Shown here one piece after another: positions 52,061-59,392 of a stretch of 64,000 nt of DNA. This DNA comes from Sphingopyxis sp. PAMC25046 (GTDB lineage: Bacteria; Pseudomonadota; Alphaproteobacteria; Sphingomonadales; Sphingomonadaceae): positions 1,860,001 through 1,924,000 of the forward strand of contig NZ_CP039250.1 of NCBI RefSeq assembly GCF_004795895.1. The letters run 5' to 3'. The notes under the pieces were generated by a model that made no database searches, was not told the DNA's origin, and was given only the letters and a program-made list of their open reading frames with translations. The number at the start of each line of letters is the position of its first letter. Position 1 is the first letter of the stretch. The translations under genes and the position numbers were made by a program.

Positions 52061-52110
52061 GGTGCGTGCTCCTGTATCAAGCGAGAGCACAATGATTGTC
52101 CCTCTGTCAC
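52061..52110 (-). promoter_or_regulatory. Conserved leader hairpin, copy D
   Basis: On the minus strand TGACAGAGGGACAATC, then GTGCTC-N13-GAGCAC where GGAG within the second arm is the Shine-Dalgarno for 52060. Base changes relative to the other copies preserve the pairing. Confidence 0.68.
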
Positions 52111-52193
52111 ATGGAGCTTGTTCAGAATTCAGGTGATGTGGCCTTATAACACATTCCGCAAGGATCGCCGCACGAATACGGGATTGGGAGATA

Positions 52194-52421
52194 TTAGTTC
52201 TCGTTCGCCGATGGGCGATAAAAACGGTAGCGTATGACATCGCCTTCGATCAGGTGGCCGCGAAGCCGCAGTCGCATCTCCTCGGCGCCCGCACTCGAGG
52301 TACAGACGAGGCGCGTACCGCCCGACTGAAGCGGCTCGATCGCGCTGATGCTGACCCCTTGCGCCAGGCAGAGGCGCCTGACCTCCTCTTCGGGCAGGGA
52401 CAGGTTCATGGCGCGGCTCAT
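52194..52421 (-). CDS. Small protein of unknown function coupled to an MbcA-like gene
   Basis: 75 residues from the ATG at 52421, which overlaps the previous stop (ATGA). Sequence L-P-E-E-E-V-R-R-L-C-L-A-Q-G, T-R-L-V-C-T-S, and V-I-R-Y-R-F-Y-R-P, a beta-alpha small domain. No family recognised. Its partner is the toxin-binding-domain protein upstream, so a second component of a two-gene unit is plausible. Confidence 0.65.
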   Translation of the reverse strand: MSRAMNLSLPEEEVRRLCLAQGVSISAIEPLQSGGTRLVCTSSAGAEEMRLRLRGHLIEGDVIRYRFYRPSANEN

Positions 52422-52702
52422 TGGGACCGCGGCGTGTTTTTCCACGCCCGTTTGGCGGCGGCCACTTGTTCATAGCCTTCGGCACTTGCGGTCGCCACTG
52501 CGAGCGGGCGGCCTCCCAGCTCGTCATTCTCCGCGTTGAGGAAGGCGATTGCGGCGTCGCGGCCACCGAGAAGCAGGAAAGCGAGTTGACTGATATCGCC
52601 TTGCCGCCGCGCATCCTCGAGTGCGGAGGGCGTCCGGCTCCTGCGCAAAAAGCTATTCGACCGCCGTTTGATAGCGTCTTGTCCCTGCACATCGGAAGTC
52701 AT
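52418..52702 (-). CDS. Small protein with MbcA/ParS/Xre-type antitoxin toxin-binding domain (leader C)
   Basis: 94 residues. A-R-R-Q-G-D-I-S-Q-L-A-F-L-L-L-G-G-R-D-A and A-F-L-N-A-E-N-D-E-L-G-G-R-P-L-A-V-A-T correspond to the F-L-N-x-x-N-x-x-L-G-G-R-P pattern of the Xre/MbcA/ParS toxin-binding domain (PF09722). No HTH at the N-terminus and no RES-type toxin next to it, so it is not a classical toxin-antitoxin pair. Paralogue at 55301 is 50% alike over this core by eye. Confidence 0.72.
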   Translation of the reverse strand: MTSDVQGQDAIKRRSNSFLRRSRTPSALEDARRQGDISQLAFLLLGGRDAAIAFLNAENDELGGRPLAVATASAEGYEQVAAAKRAWKNTPRSQ

Positions 52703-52745
52703 GGTGCGCCTCCTTCGTAAGCGGGAGCGCGATGTCTCTCAGCCG
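52703..52745 (-). promoter_or_regulatory. Conserved leader hairpin, copy C
   Basis: On the minus strand GGCTGAGAGACATCG, then GCGCTCC-N10-GGAGGCGC (one bulged base). The GGAGG arm is the Shine-Dalgarno of the gene at 52702. Confidence 0.7.
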
Positions 52746-52889
52746 CGACGGCCTACAACTTCCGATGCCGCGATGAGGTAGATATGGGGGCCGGGGTCAA
52801 AGATGTAAGAGGCGAGCGGTGGCCGGAGGTCGGTGTCCGCTTTTCTCAGCTCATCTCTGAGCCGACCGATCGCGACCGGCCAAGACCGT

Positions 52890-53192
52890 TTAGCGGGTCC
52901 CCGGAATCCCGGCCTGTTCGGCTGGCGTGGCGACGGGTTCGTTCCGGTCCTTGCGCTTCGAATAGCGGTCGACGAACTGGTCGGCATGCTCGCGTGTGAG
53001 GATTGTGAAGCGGACAAGCTCCTCGGCGACGTCGACGATCCGGTAATAGTAACTCGATGGCAGCATGCGCCCCGCTTCGTCGAACTCCGCGTAGGCCTTC
53101 GCAACGCTCGACTGGTTCGGTATGGTGATCATCCGCATCCAGCGGCCGAGGATGCGCAGCGTGTTGACGCTGTTGAACGATTCGCCCGGCTG
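52890..53192 (-). pseudogene. arsH: arsH 3' fragment
   Basis: About 100 residues matching the C-terminal half of ArsH NADPH-dependent FMN reductases: G-E-S-F-N-S-V-N-T-L-R-I-L-G-R-W-M-R-M, T-I-P-N-Q-S-S-V-A-K-A-Y-A-E-F, and E-H-A-D-Q-F-V-D-R-Y-S. The N-terminal half, with the flavin loop, is replaced by unrelated sequence upstream of 53192, and no ars genes are near. The stretch beyond it (52746-52889) has an open frame ending at 52739 that I cannot assign. Confidence 0.78.
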
Positions 53193-53440
53193 TCGGCGAT
53201 ATGGAACAGCTATTGAAGGGTGGGCTTCGGTGTGTAGCCATTTTTCTTCCCGATGGGGTCCGGAAGACGCCGTGTTGGATCGGGATGGGGTGGTGCTTCG
53301 GTCATAGGCTGCTGGGCCGGCCCCCGCTTGGTGGGCCCCTTTTTTGCCACCGGAAGCCATTGCTGCGTACATTAAAATCTCGCGGCTGGATATTCGGAAA
53401 TGCAGGCCGAAGCGTTAGGATGGCGTTGCTGATCCATCGC

Positions 53441-53653
53441 TCATGCGAGGCATTGCTTGCGCACCTCATTCGCGAGATGGTCTCTTTCAGCTCGTGCCTT
53501 TTCGGACTTCAGCTGGCGAACCGCCATGGCATGCCAGGCGGCCGCCGAGCGCAGGCTGCGATCACGTACCTGCGTCAGTTCGGCTGCAGCGGCTTCGGCC
53601 TCGCACCGTTCGGCCTGCTCGCGATAATGAACGCTTGTTGCTGTAGCGGCCAT
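53441..53653 (-). CDS. Small helical conserved-type protein
   Basis: 70 residues from the ATG at 53653 with AAAGGAC upstream. Amphipathic helices H-Y-R-E-Q-A-E-R-C-E-A-E-A-A-A-A, L-R-S-A-A-A-W-H-A-M-A and K-S-E-K-A-R-A-E-R-D-H-L-A; a coiled-coil-like small protein of a type common in sphingomonads. Function unknown. The gap 53654-53831 shows nothing convincing. Confidence 0.7.
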   Translation of the reverse strand: MAATATSVHYREQAERCEAEAAAAELTQVRDRSLRSAAAWHAMAVRQLKSEKARAERDHLANEVRKQCLA

Positions 53654-53831
53654 GGGAGTCCTTTCGATCAGTCGATCATGTCGGCGATGAGACGGCGGAG
53701 TTCGCGGCGCGATAACGTCGGCGAGCGCCGAGCCTCCGGGCGGAGGCGTATCGGCCTCCCTGCCTGTGAAAGGCCTGTAAGGCCGGGGTAGATATTATTC
53801 TGAAACATGTTGGTCTACTTGATTGAAAGTG

Positions 53832-54086
53832 TCAGCGACGCTTGCTTGCGGCGCCCGGATTGCCAGGGCCGCGATCGCGATAGACGATGCGGCCCTTGGT
53901 CAGATCGTAGGGCGTCATTTCGACGCGTACGGCATCGCCCACTACCGAGCGGATGCGGAAACGCCGCATCCGTCCGGCGGTGTAGGCGATCAGCCGGTGG
54001 CCATTTTCGAGTTCGACGCGAAAGCGCCCGTCAGGCAGGATCTCGTCGATCATGCCGTCGAAGGTGAGAAGCTCTTCCTTGGCCAC
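53832..54086 (-). CDS. infA: Translation initiation factor IF-1 (second copy type), GTG start
   Basis: 84 residues. OB-fold typical of IF-1: [34 protein letters not shown] and [12 protein letters not shown]-1 is usually about 72 residues; this one has a basic extension at the end ([15 protein letters not shown]). Begins with GTG at 54086, 8 nt after csp, so both are on one transcript. An extra, stress-tuned IF-1 is likely alongside a standard gene elsewhere. Confidence 0.85.
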   Translation of the reverse strand: MAKEELLTFDGMIDEILPDGRFRVELENGHRLIAYTAGRMRRFRIRSVVGDAVRVEMTPYDLTKGRIVYRDRGPGNPGAASKRR

Positions 54087-54094
54087 CCGACGCG

Positions 54095-54301
54095 TCAGGC
54101 CGTTTCGAGATTTACGGCCGAAACCTTGCCATCACGGCCGGTCTCAAGGTCGTAGCTGAGGCGCTGGTCCTTGTTCAGCGTCGCCATCCCGGCGCGCTCG
54201 ACGGCGGTGATGTGGACGAAGCTGTCGCCCGAGCCATCCGCGGCTGCGATGAATCCATAGCCCTTGTCGCTGTTGAAGAATTTGACGTTGCCGATCGGCA
54301 T
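54095..54301 (-). CDS. Cold-shock protein (CspA family)
   Basis: 68 residues with RNP motifs K-G-Y-G-F-I and F-V-H-I. Single-strand nucleic-acid chaperone. It is preceded by about 120 nt of untranslated leader, as in other csp genes whose leaders control translation at low temperature. Next gene is infA on the same strand. Confidence 0.93.
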   Translation of the reverse strand: MPIGNVKFFNSDKGYGFIAAADGSGDSFVHITAVERAGMATLNKDQRLSYDLETGRDGKVSAVNLETA

Positions 54302-54430
54302 GGATGTTTCCTTTCACGAAAACAGGGTATCCGTCGGCAAAAGCACCGGCAGAGCTGGAAGCGTGAGAAGGGAAGAAGCGACCCCCGCAGGGGGCATCAA
54401 ATTTCCGTCGCAGGCGACGTTAGCGATCTG

Positions 54431-54459
54431 CATATAAGTCAGAGATCTCAAAAAATCAA
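54431..54459 (-). promoter_or_regulatory. Promoter of the csp-infA operon
   Basis: On the minus strand TTGATT (54459-54454), 17 nt, TATATG (54436-54431). Predicted start near 54424 leaves a leader of about 120 nt, which contains a CCCC/GGGG hairpin near 54379-54395. Confidence 0.65.
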
Positions 54460-54628
54460 GGAATTCCTTGGCTTTCAGTTACGTCGACAAATAGTCGGCC
54501 GAGAGCAGGAGGTCGATGCTCGCCCGGGGCGCCTGAAGTTCGATCAGGACCTTTCGACATGCAGATGGCTTGTAATGCAGCATCGGGACGCCCACATGAG
54601 GCTATCGCCAGCTTGGCATTGCATGCCG

Positions 54629-54669
54629 GTGACTGAGAGACAATCGCGCTCCCGCAAAAGGGAGCAGAC
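54629..54669 (+). promoter_or_regulatory. Conserved leader hairpin, copy B
   Basis: GTGACTGAGAGACAATCG, then GCTCCC-GCAAAA-GGGAGC, with the second arm as the Shine-Dalgarno 5 nt before the ATG at 54670. Confidence 0.72.
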
Positions 54670-55311
54670 ATGGATCTCAACCAAATTCTCTATCATCACC
54701 AGATGGCGCTCATGGCGGTGAGCCAGGCCCGGCGCGACGGTCACTTGCTTCCGAACTTCGATCTGCCCCGCTATTATGCGAAGCGGATCAACGAGTATCG
54801 CGAGCGCCGTGGGCTGGCGGACGGCTTTGCAGCGGTTATCGTGCCGGAACATGTTGGTCCGAAGGCTGACCCACCTTTTTCCGAGCCTGCAACCGACTAC
54901 CCGGTTTTTGTTGGCGACACGCTGATTGCAGAATTGCTCGTCAACGAGGCGCTGGCGATGACCGAGGAAGAAAGGGTGGCCTTCGGCTTGGAGGACGTCG
55001 TCGGTCGGCTTGCCGCAGTCCAGGAGGATATCTGGGTTATCGGCCGCGACATCTATCGCGCGCTTGACCTCGACGAGGACAAGCTGGCGACGCTTACGGC
55101 CAAGTTGTCCGCCTTGCCTGATTTGAATCCAGCCGCTGCGGTGCATCTCCAGCCGGTTCGGTCGCTATCGGAAGCGGGTATCGCCCACACATATGTGGAA
55201 CAGTTCCGGGTCGGGCCATTCCGATATTCGAATATCGACGACGCGCGTGCCGCGCTCCGGCGCCAAGGTTCCGGGAGCGGAGCCGAAGGAGAGCAAGCCA
55301 ATGACGCCTAA
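54670..55311 (+). CDS. Protein of unknown function (leader B)
   Basis: 213 residues. N-terminal M-D-L-N-Q-I-L-Y-H-H-Q-M-A-L-M, similar to 52060. Middle part has E-P-A-T-D-Y-P-V-F-V-G-D-T-L and D-I-Y-R-A-L-D-L-D-E-D-K. No recognised domain, no signal. Overlaps the MbcA-like gene by 11 bases, so the two are coupled. Confidence 0.72.
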   Translation: MDLNQILYHHQMALMAVSQARRDGHLLPNFDLPRYYAKRINEYRERRGLADGFAAVIVPEHVGPKADPPFSEPATDYPVFVGDTLIAELLVNEALAMTEEERVAFGLEDVVGRLAAVQEDIWVIGRDIYRALDLDEDKLATLTAKLSALPDLNPAAAVHLQPVRSLSEAGIAHTYVEQFRVGPFRYSNIDDARAALRRQGSGSGAEGEQANDA

Positions 55312-55603
55312 GCACGATAAACCGCGCACCGGTTTGGCGAACGCGCGTACAAACCCGTTTCGGCGAAATCGCAAGGTCACACCCCTTGCGCCGGAGGACG
55401 CGCAGCGGCAAGGCGCGATCAGCGCGCTGGCGTTCCAACTGCTTGGCGGACGCGACGCGGCGCTCGACTTTCTCAACACCGAAGACGCAATTCTGAGTGG
55501 GCGTCCCATCGCGGTCGCGACGCGAAGCGACGCCGGCTATGCCAGCATCGAGCGCGAGCTTCGCGCACGATCGCTTGTCCGGGATGCGCCCCATGGAGGA
55601 TGA
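55301..55603 (+). CDS. Small protein with MbcA/ParS/Xre-type toxin-binding domain (paralogue of 52418)
   Basis: 100 residues from the ATG at 55301 (AAGGAG upstream). Core A-Q-R-Q-G-A-I-S-A-L-A-F-Q-L-L-G-G-R-D-A and F-L-N-T-E-D-A-I-L-S-G-R-P-I-A-V-A-T-R matches 52418-52702 almost position by position. N-terminus is basic and unstructured. No nearby RES toxin. Overlaps both neighbours, so it is the middle gene of a coupled set (54670-55826). Confidence 0.75.
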   Translation: MTPKHDKPRTGLANARTNPFRRNRKVTPLAPEDAQRQGAISALAFQLLGGRDAALDFLNTEDAILSGRPIAVATRSDAGYASIERELRARSLVRDAPHGG

Positions 55604-55826
55604 TCGAGAAGGAGCCAGTCACATCGTCCGCTGCTGGTTCGAGTGGGAGATCGACGGCCTCGCCCGAAAGGTCATTCTTGTCGTCGAAACCGACCTTCCC
55701 ATGCAGCCCGATGAAAACGGCTATGAAGCCATCGCTCTCGATGAGCTTCGCGCTGCCGCCATCGCCCGGTCGCGCGCGTCCCCTGGCGCTATCGACCGGA
55801 TCCGCATCGTTCCGGTTCGCTACTAG
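55593..55826 (+). CDS. Small protein of unknown function (coupled)
   Basis: 77 residues from the ATG at 55593, overlapping the previous gene by 11 bases. I-V-R-C-W-F-E-W-E-I-D-G-L-A and an acidic middle, R-I-R-I-V-P-V-R-Y at the end. No family recognised; not similar to the partner at 52194. No clear Shine-Dalgarno, so it probably depends on translational coupling. Confidence 0.6.
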   Translation: MEDDREGASHIVRCWFEWEIDGLARKVILVVETDLPMQPDENGYEAIALDELRAAAIARSRASPGAIDRIRIVPVRY

Positions 55827-55858
55827 CTGGCCCGCACAAGAGGATCGGACGTCATGAT

Positions 55859-56128
55859 ATGGCCGACTATGAGATTATCGCCGTCCGCGTAGGTACCGGT
55901 AATGGCCGGACGCATCATATCGCCGCGGTGAAGGTAGGCGAGAGCCTGTTCCTCGCCGATCAGATCGTCGACTGGATCAATGCCGGAACCCACCGTTTCT
56001 GGGTCTGGTTTCAGAATGAAGAGGTCGATGTTGTCGCCAGGGAACAAGGTGCGTCGCGGCGCTATTACCTGACCATAACAAGCGGTGGTTTTCCACCCAT
56101 TGCCTTGCTTTCGCTGCCCCGTTTTTAA
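55859..56128 (+). CDS. DUF3892-like small protein
   Basis: 89 residues; AGAGGATC precedes the ATG. I-I-A-V-R-V-G-T-G-N-G-R-T-H-H-I-A-A-V, Q-I-V-D-W-I-N-A-G and a single C-terminal domain fit DUF3892, a short beta-rich family of unknown function. The last gene of the coupled block. Confidence 0.68.
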   Translation: MADYEIIAVRVGTGNGRTHHIAAVKVGESLFLADQIVDWINAGTHRFWVWFQNEEVDVVAREQGASRRYYLTITSGGFPPIALLSLPRF

Positions 56129-56249
56129 GTTTGGAATTTCAGTTTCGGTCCGTAACCGGTTCAACGGCAGCAACGGGAAACAGCGAGGCTTAAATCAGGA
56201 CTTGTCGATCGAACGCATCACATGAACTGGAGCGAACGCTTGGGCAGTT

Positions 56250-56310
56250 CGAACGTCCGCTCTCGCTGTATGGAGCCTCAAAGCTGGCTGCCTGCAAGCA
56301 GCCAACCAGC
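56250..56310. repeat. Dispersed intergenic repeat, copy 9 (divergent)
   Basis: Left block GAACGTCCGCTCTCGC; right part AAAGCTGGCTGCC then GCAGCCAACC, weaker than other copies. Upstream of the recombinase gene. Confidence 0.42.
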
Positions 56311-56360
56311 TTGACCCATGCGTTTCCCTTTTTGGCCATTTTGGCCTTAGGAGAACGATC

Positions 56361-56990
56361 ATGGGTAGGTCAGAATTCGACTATTTACCTCCGCGACCGG
56401 CGTGGAATGCCGGTCGAAAGGTTGGCGCAAAGCGGCCGTTAAAACCACGGCAGATTTGGGCTATTCGCTTTCACCTAGATCGAGAGCATCGGCTTCGAGA
56501 CAGGGCACTTTTCGATCTTGCGATCGACAGCAAACTGAGAGGCTGCGATCTGGTGAAGATCAAGATCGGCGACCTTGTCACCGGCGGTGAGTTGAGAACA
56601 CGGGCGATGGTGATTCAGCAGAAGACCGGTCGACCAGTTCAGTTCGAGATCATGTCGGACGCTCGTGGAAGCCTCTTGGCATGGCTTGAGCGTCGCGGTG
56701 GATCGATCGAGGATTTTGCGTTTCCCAGCCGGATCGACCACTCTGCCCATATGAGCACGCGTCAATATGCGCGTCTCGTTGACGAATGGGTAACGGCGGT
56801 TGGCCTTCGAAGCGAAGATTACGGGACGCACTCTCTACGCAGAACGAAGGCGTCAATCATTTACAAGGCAACCGGCAACCTACGTGCCGTCCAAATTCTG
56901 CTCGGTCATACCAAGATTGAAAATACCGTGCGGTACCTCGGCGTCGACGTTGAAGACGCGTTGACTCTGGCGGAAGGCATCGAAGTCTAA
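56361..56990 (+). CDS. Tyrosine recombinase/integrase, catalytic domain only
   Basis: 209 residues. The catalytic set is complete: R60 (K-L-R-G-C-D), K89, H157-x-x-R160 (H-S-L-R-R), H183 (L-G-H-T-K) and Y192 (V-R-Y-L-G-V-D). The N-terminal core-binding domain present in full-size integrases is absent, as in small recombinases often seen in alphaproteobacteria. A repeat copy flanks it on each side, and no element boundaries or att site could be recognised. Confidence 0.88.
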   Translation: MGRSEFDYLPPRPAWNAGRKVGAKRPLKPRQIWAIRFHLDREHRLRDRALFDLAIDSKLRGCDLVKIKIGDLVTGGELRTRAMVIQQKTGRPVQFEIMSDARGSLLAWLERRGGSIEDFAFPSRIDHSAHMSTRQYARLVDEWVTAVGLRSEDYGTHSLRRTKASIIYKATGNLRAVQILLGHTKIENTVRYLGVDVEDALTLAEGIEV

Positions 56991-57037
56991 CGATCAAATC
57001 TCGATATCCTGGAGAGCGAGCGCTCTGGCGCAACTTA

Positions 57038-57094
57038 GAACGTCCGCTCTCTCTATTTGATTTCCAAAAGCTGACAGGCTCCAACCGGCCAGAA
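57038..57094. repeat. Dispersed intergenic repeat, copy 10
   Basis: Left block GAACGTCCGCTCTCTC, right block AAAAGCTGACAGGCTCC followed by AACCGGCCAGAAC. Follows the recombinase gene, opposite the copy at 56250. Confidence 0.55.
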
Positions 57095-57108
57095 CCAGCG
57101 GAAAGGAA

Positions 57109-57738
57109 CTAACGTGATCGCGTTGACGGACGGTCGATCGGAATAGCTTGCCGCCGCTGCGACGGGCTCGGCCTTCCGGAATCGCTGACAGATTGCCACC
57201 ATTCCGTCAATGCGGCCCGGATGACTTCTTCTGGATCACCGTCGCGCGTAAATCCCCACCAGATGATGGTGCCCTGCCAGACGGCAAGCATCTGCCACCC
57301 CATTGCCTCGGCATTAGCTGATTCTTGCGTCAATCTCCCGCCGAGAACAGCTGCCAGGTGCCGTCCCCAAGCCGCGCCGCGAGCGCGTAGCACTGGATCG
57401 CGAAAATCCTCGCGCAGGAGAAGAAGGCCTTCGGTGACATCTGTCTCCGTTTGGGGGGCATGCATGAGCCGGAGGAGGAGGTCGGCTGCGCCGGCGGGCG
57501 TTTCGGGGGTTTCGCTGGCAGCCACGAGCGTCAAGGCGTCGAGCTTATCCCACGCGTGTAGAAGTACCGCTCGGACCATCCCCTCCCGGCTGCCAAAGCG
57601 TTGAACGAGTGAGGAGGCGGACAGGCCGACGATAGCAGAAGCTTTGGAAAAGCTCAGTCCTTCGGGACCCGTCTCGCTCACTGCTGCCAGCAAGGCGTCG
57701 AGCGCCGCTTCGTCCGAAACTGTCTTGATCCTGCCCAT
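57109..57738 (-). CDS. TetR-family transcriptional regulator
   Basis: 209 residues. HTH F-S-K-A-S-A-I-V-G-L-S-A-S-S-L-V-Q-R-F-G-S-R-E-G-M. Divergent from the DHFR-family gene with a palindrome between them, so it most probably represses both. Confidence 0.9.
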   Translation of the reverse strand: MGRIKTVSDEAALDALLAAVSETGPEGLSFSKASAIVGLSASSLVQRFGSREGMVRAVLLHAWDKLDALTLVAASETPETPAGAADLLLRLMHAPQTETDVTEGLLLLREDFRDPVLRARGAAWGRHLAAVLGGRLTQESANAEAMGWQMLAVWQGTIIWWGFTRDGDPEEVIRAALTEWWQSVSDSGRPSPSQRRQAIPIDRPSTRSR

Positions 57739-57750
57739 GTCGGCGTTTAG

Positions 57751-57768
57751 TAAACGATCATTCGTTTA
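57751..57768. promoter_or_regulatory. Palindromic operator between TetR and DHFR-family genes
   Basis: TAAACGA-TCAT-TCGTTTA: perfect 7-bp arms, 4-nt spacer, placed just upstream of both start codons. Typical TetR operator geometry. Confidence 0.78.
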
Positions 57769-57784
57769 TTTGCAAGGAGGCGAT

Positions 57785-58312
57785 ATGGCCCGGATCTTAG
57801 GATATATTGCGACCAGCCTCGACGGCTATATTGCCACCAAGAATGACAGTCTCGACTGGCTCTTTGCCTATGACCAGATCGACTTGGGCGAGCACGATTA
57901 CCGCGAGTTCATCAAGGGAATCCGGACAATCGTAATGGGCCGCGGCACATATGATTTCCTCGAAAAGGACGGATCAGATTGGTCTTATGGCGATCAGCGC
58001 GTCTACGTCGTGACCTCGCGCCTGATCGTTAAGCCGAAAGGAGTGCTTGAGACCCGGAGCGACATCGACTCCCTTATCGACGAGCTGCGCGCACTCGATG
58101 ACGGGCCAGTGTGGATGCTCGGTGGAGGCCAGCTCCAGATGGCCTTCATGGAACGCGGCGCGCTCGACGAGATCGAAATCTATATGTTCCCCGAGCTGCT
58201 CGGCGGGGGAAGGCCGCTTTTTCCCTCCACGGGATTTCGCAGCAGTCCAAAGTTGATCGGGGCCAAGGCGCTCGATCGAGGTTGCGTCCGCCTCCACTAT
58301 AGTTTCGATTGA
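57785..58312 (+). CDS. Dihydrofolate reductase-family protein (RibD C-terminal type)
   Basis: 175 residues from the ATG at 57785 (AAGGAGG upstream). I-A-T-S-L-D-G-Y-I-A at the N-terminus, G-R-G-T-Y-D-F and V-W-M-L-G-G-G-Q-L-Q correspond to the RibD/DHFR-like reductase family. NAD(P)H-dependent reductase of unknown substrate, regulated by the divergent TetR. Confidence 0.88.
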   Translation: MARILGYIATSLDGYIATKNDSLDWLFAYDQIDLGEHDYREFIKGIRTIVMGRGTYDFLEKDGSDWSYGDQRVYVVTSRLIVKPKGVLETRSDIDSLIDELRALDDGPVWMLGGGQLQMAFMERGALDEIEIYMFPELLGGGRPLFPSTGFRSSPKLIGAKALDRGCVRLHYSFD

Positions 58313-58529
58313 GTGCCGCACCCGCAACCTGCAGTCATCGGATATTGGCCTAGCGAGGAAGCGGCGGCGAACGTCTTATTGCGACGATTTGTGGCCAAGC
58401 CGAGCCGCGCTTGCCCGCAGCATAGTATCCCCGCGCTCGCCGTGACGGAATAGATCGGGGCATGGCTCAAGTCTCATAGGCCGGGCGGGTCCATCACATT
58501 TGCACCACCAGCAAATCTTACGACACTTA

Positions 58530-58580
58530 AGTACATGCTTGACTAACGAATTTCTTGCGTTATTGGTTTAGTATATGCTT
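58530..58580 (+). promoter_or_regulatory. Direct repeat at the ArsR-family gene start
   Basis: AGTACATGCTT (58530-58540) and AGTATATGCTT (58570-58580) are direct repeats 40 nt apart; the second covers the start codon at 58575. A candidate autoregulatory site of the ArsR-type protein. TTGACT at 58539-58544 could be the -35. Confidence 0.5.
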
Positions 58581-58922
58581 CAGTATCATGCCAAAGAGTT
58601 GGATCTCATTTTTCATGCGTTGTCCGACGCGGGGCGCAGAGCAATGGTCGATCGCCTCAGCCTCGGACCCGCATCGGTGAGCGATCTTGCCCGGCCGATG
58701 CCGATGACCCTGTCGGCGGTCGTTCAGCACCTGAAGATACTGGAAGAAGCGGGCCTCGTGAAAAGCGAGAAGGTGGGACGCGTCCGCACCTGCACGCTCG
58801 AAATGAGCGCGATGGCCGATGTCGAACGGTGGATCGCCGAGCGCAAGCGCTTCTGGGAACAGCAATATGACCAGCTTGAGGCCTATTTGGCCGACGGTGT
58901 GTCCAAGGAGAATGACGAATGA
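58575..58922 (+). CDS. ArsR-type HTH regulator (SRPBCC-linked)
   Basis: 115 residues. Winged helix with I-F-H-A-L-S-D-A-G-R-R-A-M-V-D-R-L and P-M-T-L-S-A-V-V-Q-H-L-K-I-L-E-E-A-G-L-V. It has no Cys metal site, so it is the ArsR subgroup paired with AHSA1 (SRPBCC) proteins rather than an arsenic sensor. ATGA overlap with the next gene. Confidence 0.9.
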   Translation: MLQYHAKELDLIFHALSDAGRRAMVDRLSLGPASVSDLARPMPMTLSAVVQHLKILEEAGLVKSEKVGRVRTCTLEMSAMADVERWIAERKRFWEQQYDQLEAYLADGVSKENDE

Positions 58923-59392
58923 CCGTTACCAATGCTGCCTTCACAATCGAGCGGGTACTGAACGCCAAGCCCGAACGCGTGTTTGCCGCTTACAAAAGTC
59001 TCGAAGCCAAGAGCGCGTGGTTCAAGGCGCCCTCTGATATCGAGACACTGGATCGCGAGCTCGACTTCCGGGTTGGTGGAAAAGAACGCTTTCATGCGCG
59101 CTGGCCGAGCGGTCTCGTCACTGACTTTCAGGCGGTCTATCATGACATCGTCGAAAACGAGCGGATCGTGCTTGTCTACGATCTATTCCACAATGGCGAC
59201 AAATTGTCGGTCTCCCTCCAGACCCTCGAACTCAACGCCGAGGGTGCCCAAACGCGGCTGCTTCATACCGAGCAAGCCTCCTATTTTTCCGGCGGCATAG
59301 AAGCGGCGAGCGGCCGCGAACACGGCACCGCCTGGCATATCGATAATCTGGTCGCCGTCATCGAAGGCCGCGAAGCGAGGGCCTTTGCATGA
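58919..59392 (+). CDS. AHSA1/SRPBCC-family protein
   Basis: 157 residues. A START-like cavity fold: R-V-L-N-A-K-P-E-R-V-F-A-A-Y, W-F-K-A-P, F-R-V-G-G-K-E-R-F, with a C-terminal W-H-I-D-N-L-V-A-V-I-E helix. Members bind hydrophobic ligands; many are encoded beside ArsR-type regulators and may supply the signal. Overlaps the GST by 4 bases. Confidence 0.88.
   Translation: MTVTNAAFTIERVLNAKPERVFAAYKSLEAKSAWFKAPSDIETLDRELDFRVGGKERFHARWPSGLVTDFQAVYHDIVENERIVLVYDLFHNGDKLSVSLQTLELNAEGAQTRLLHTEQASYFSGGIEAASGREHGTAWHIDNLVAVIEGREARAFA

Noticed and set aside
52739..53104. Open frame overlapping the arsH remnant, ending in L-A-S-Y-I-F-D-P-G-P-H
   Set aside because: The end could be a remnant of another gene but no start or family is visible, so I did not annotate it.
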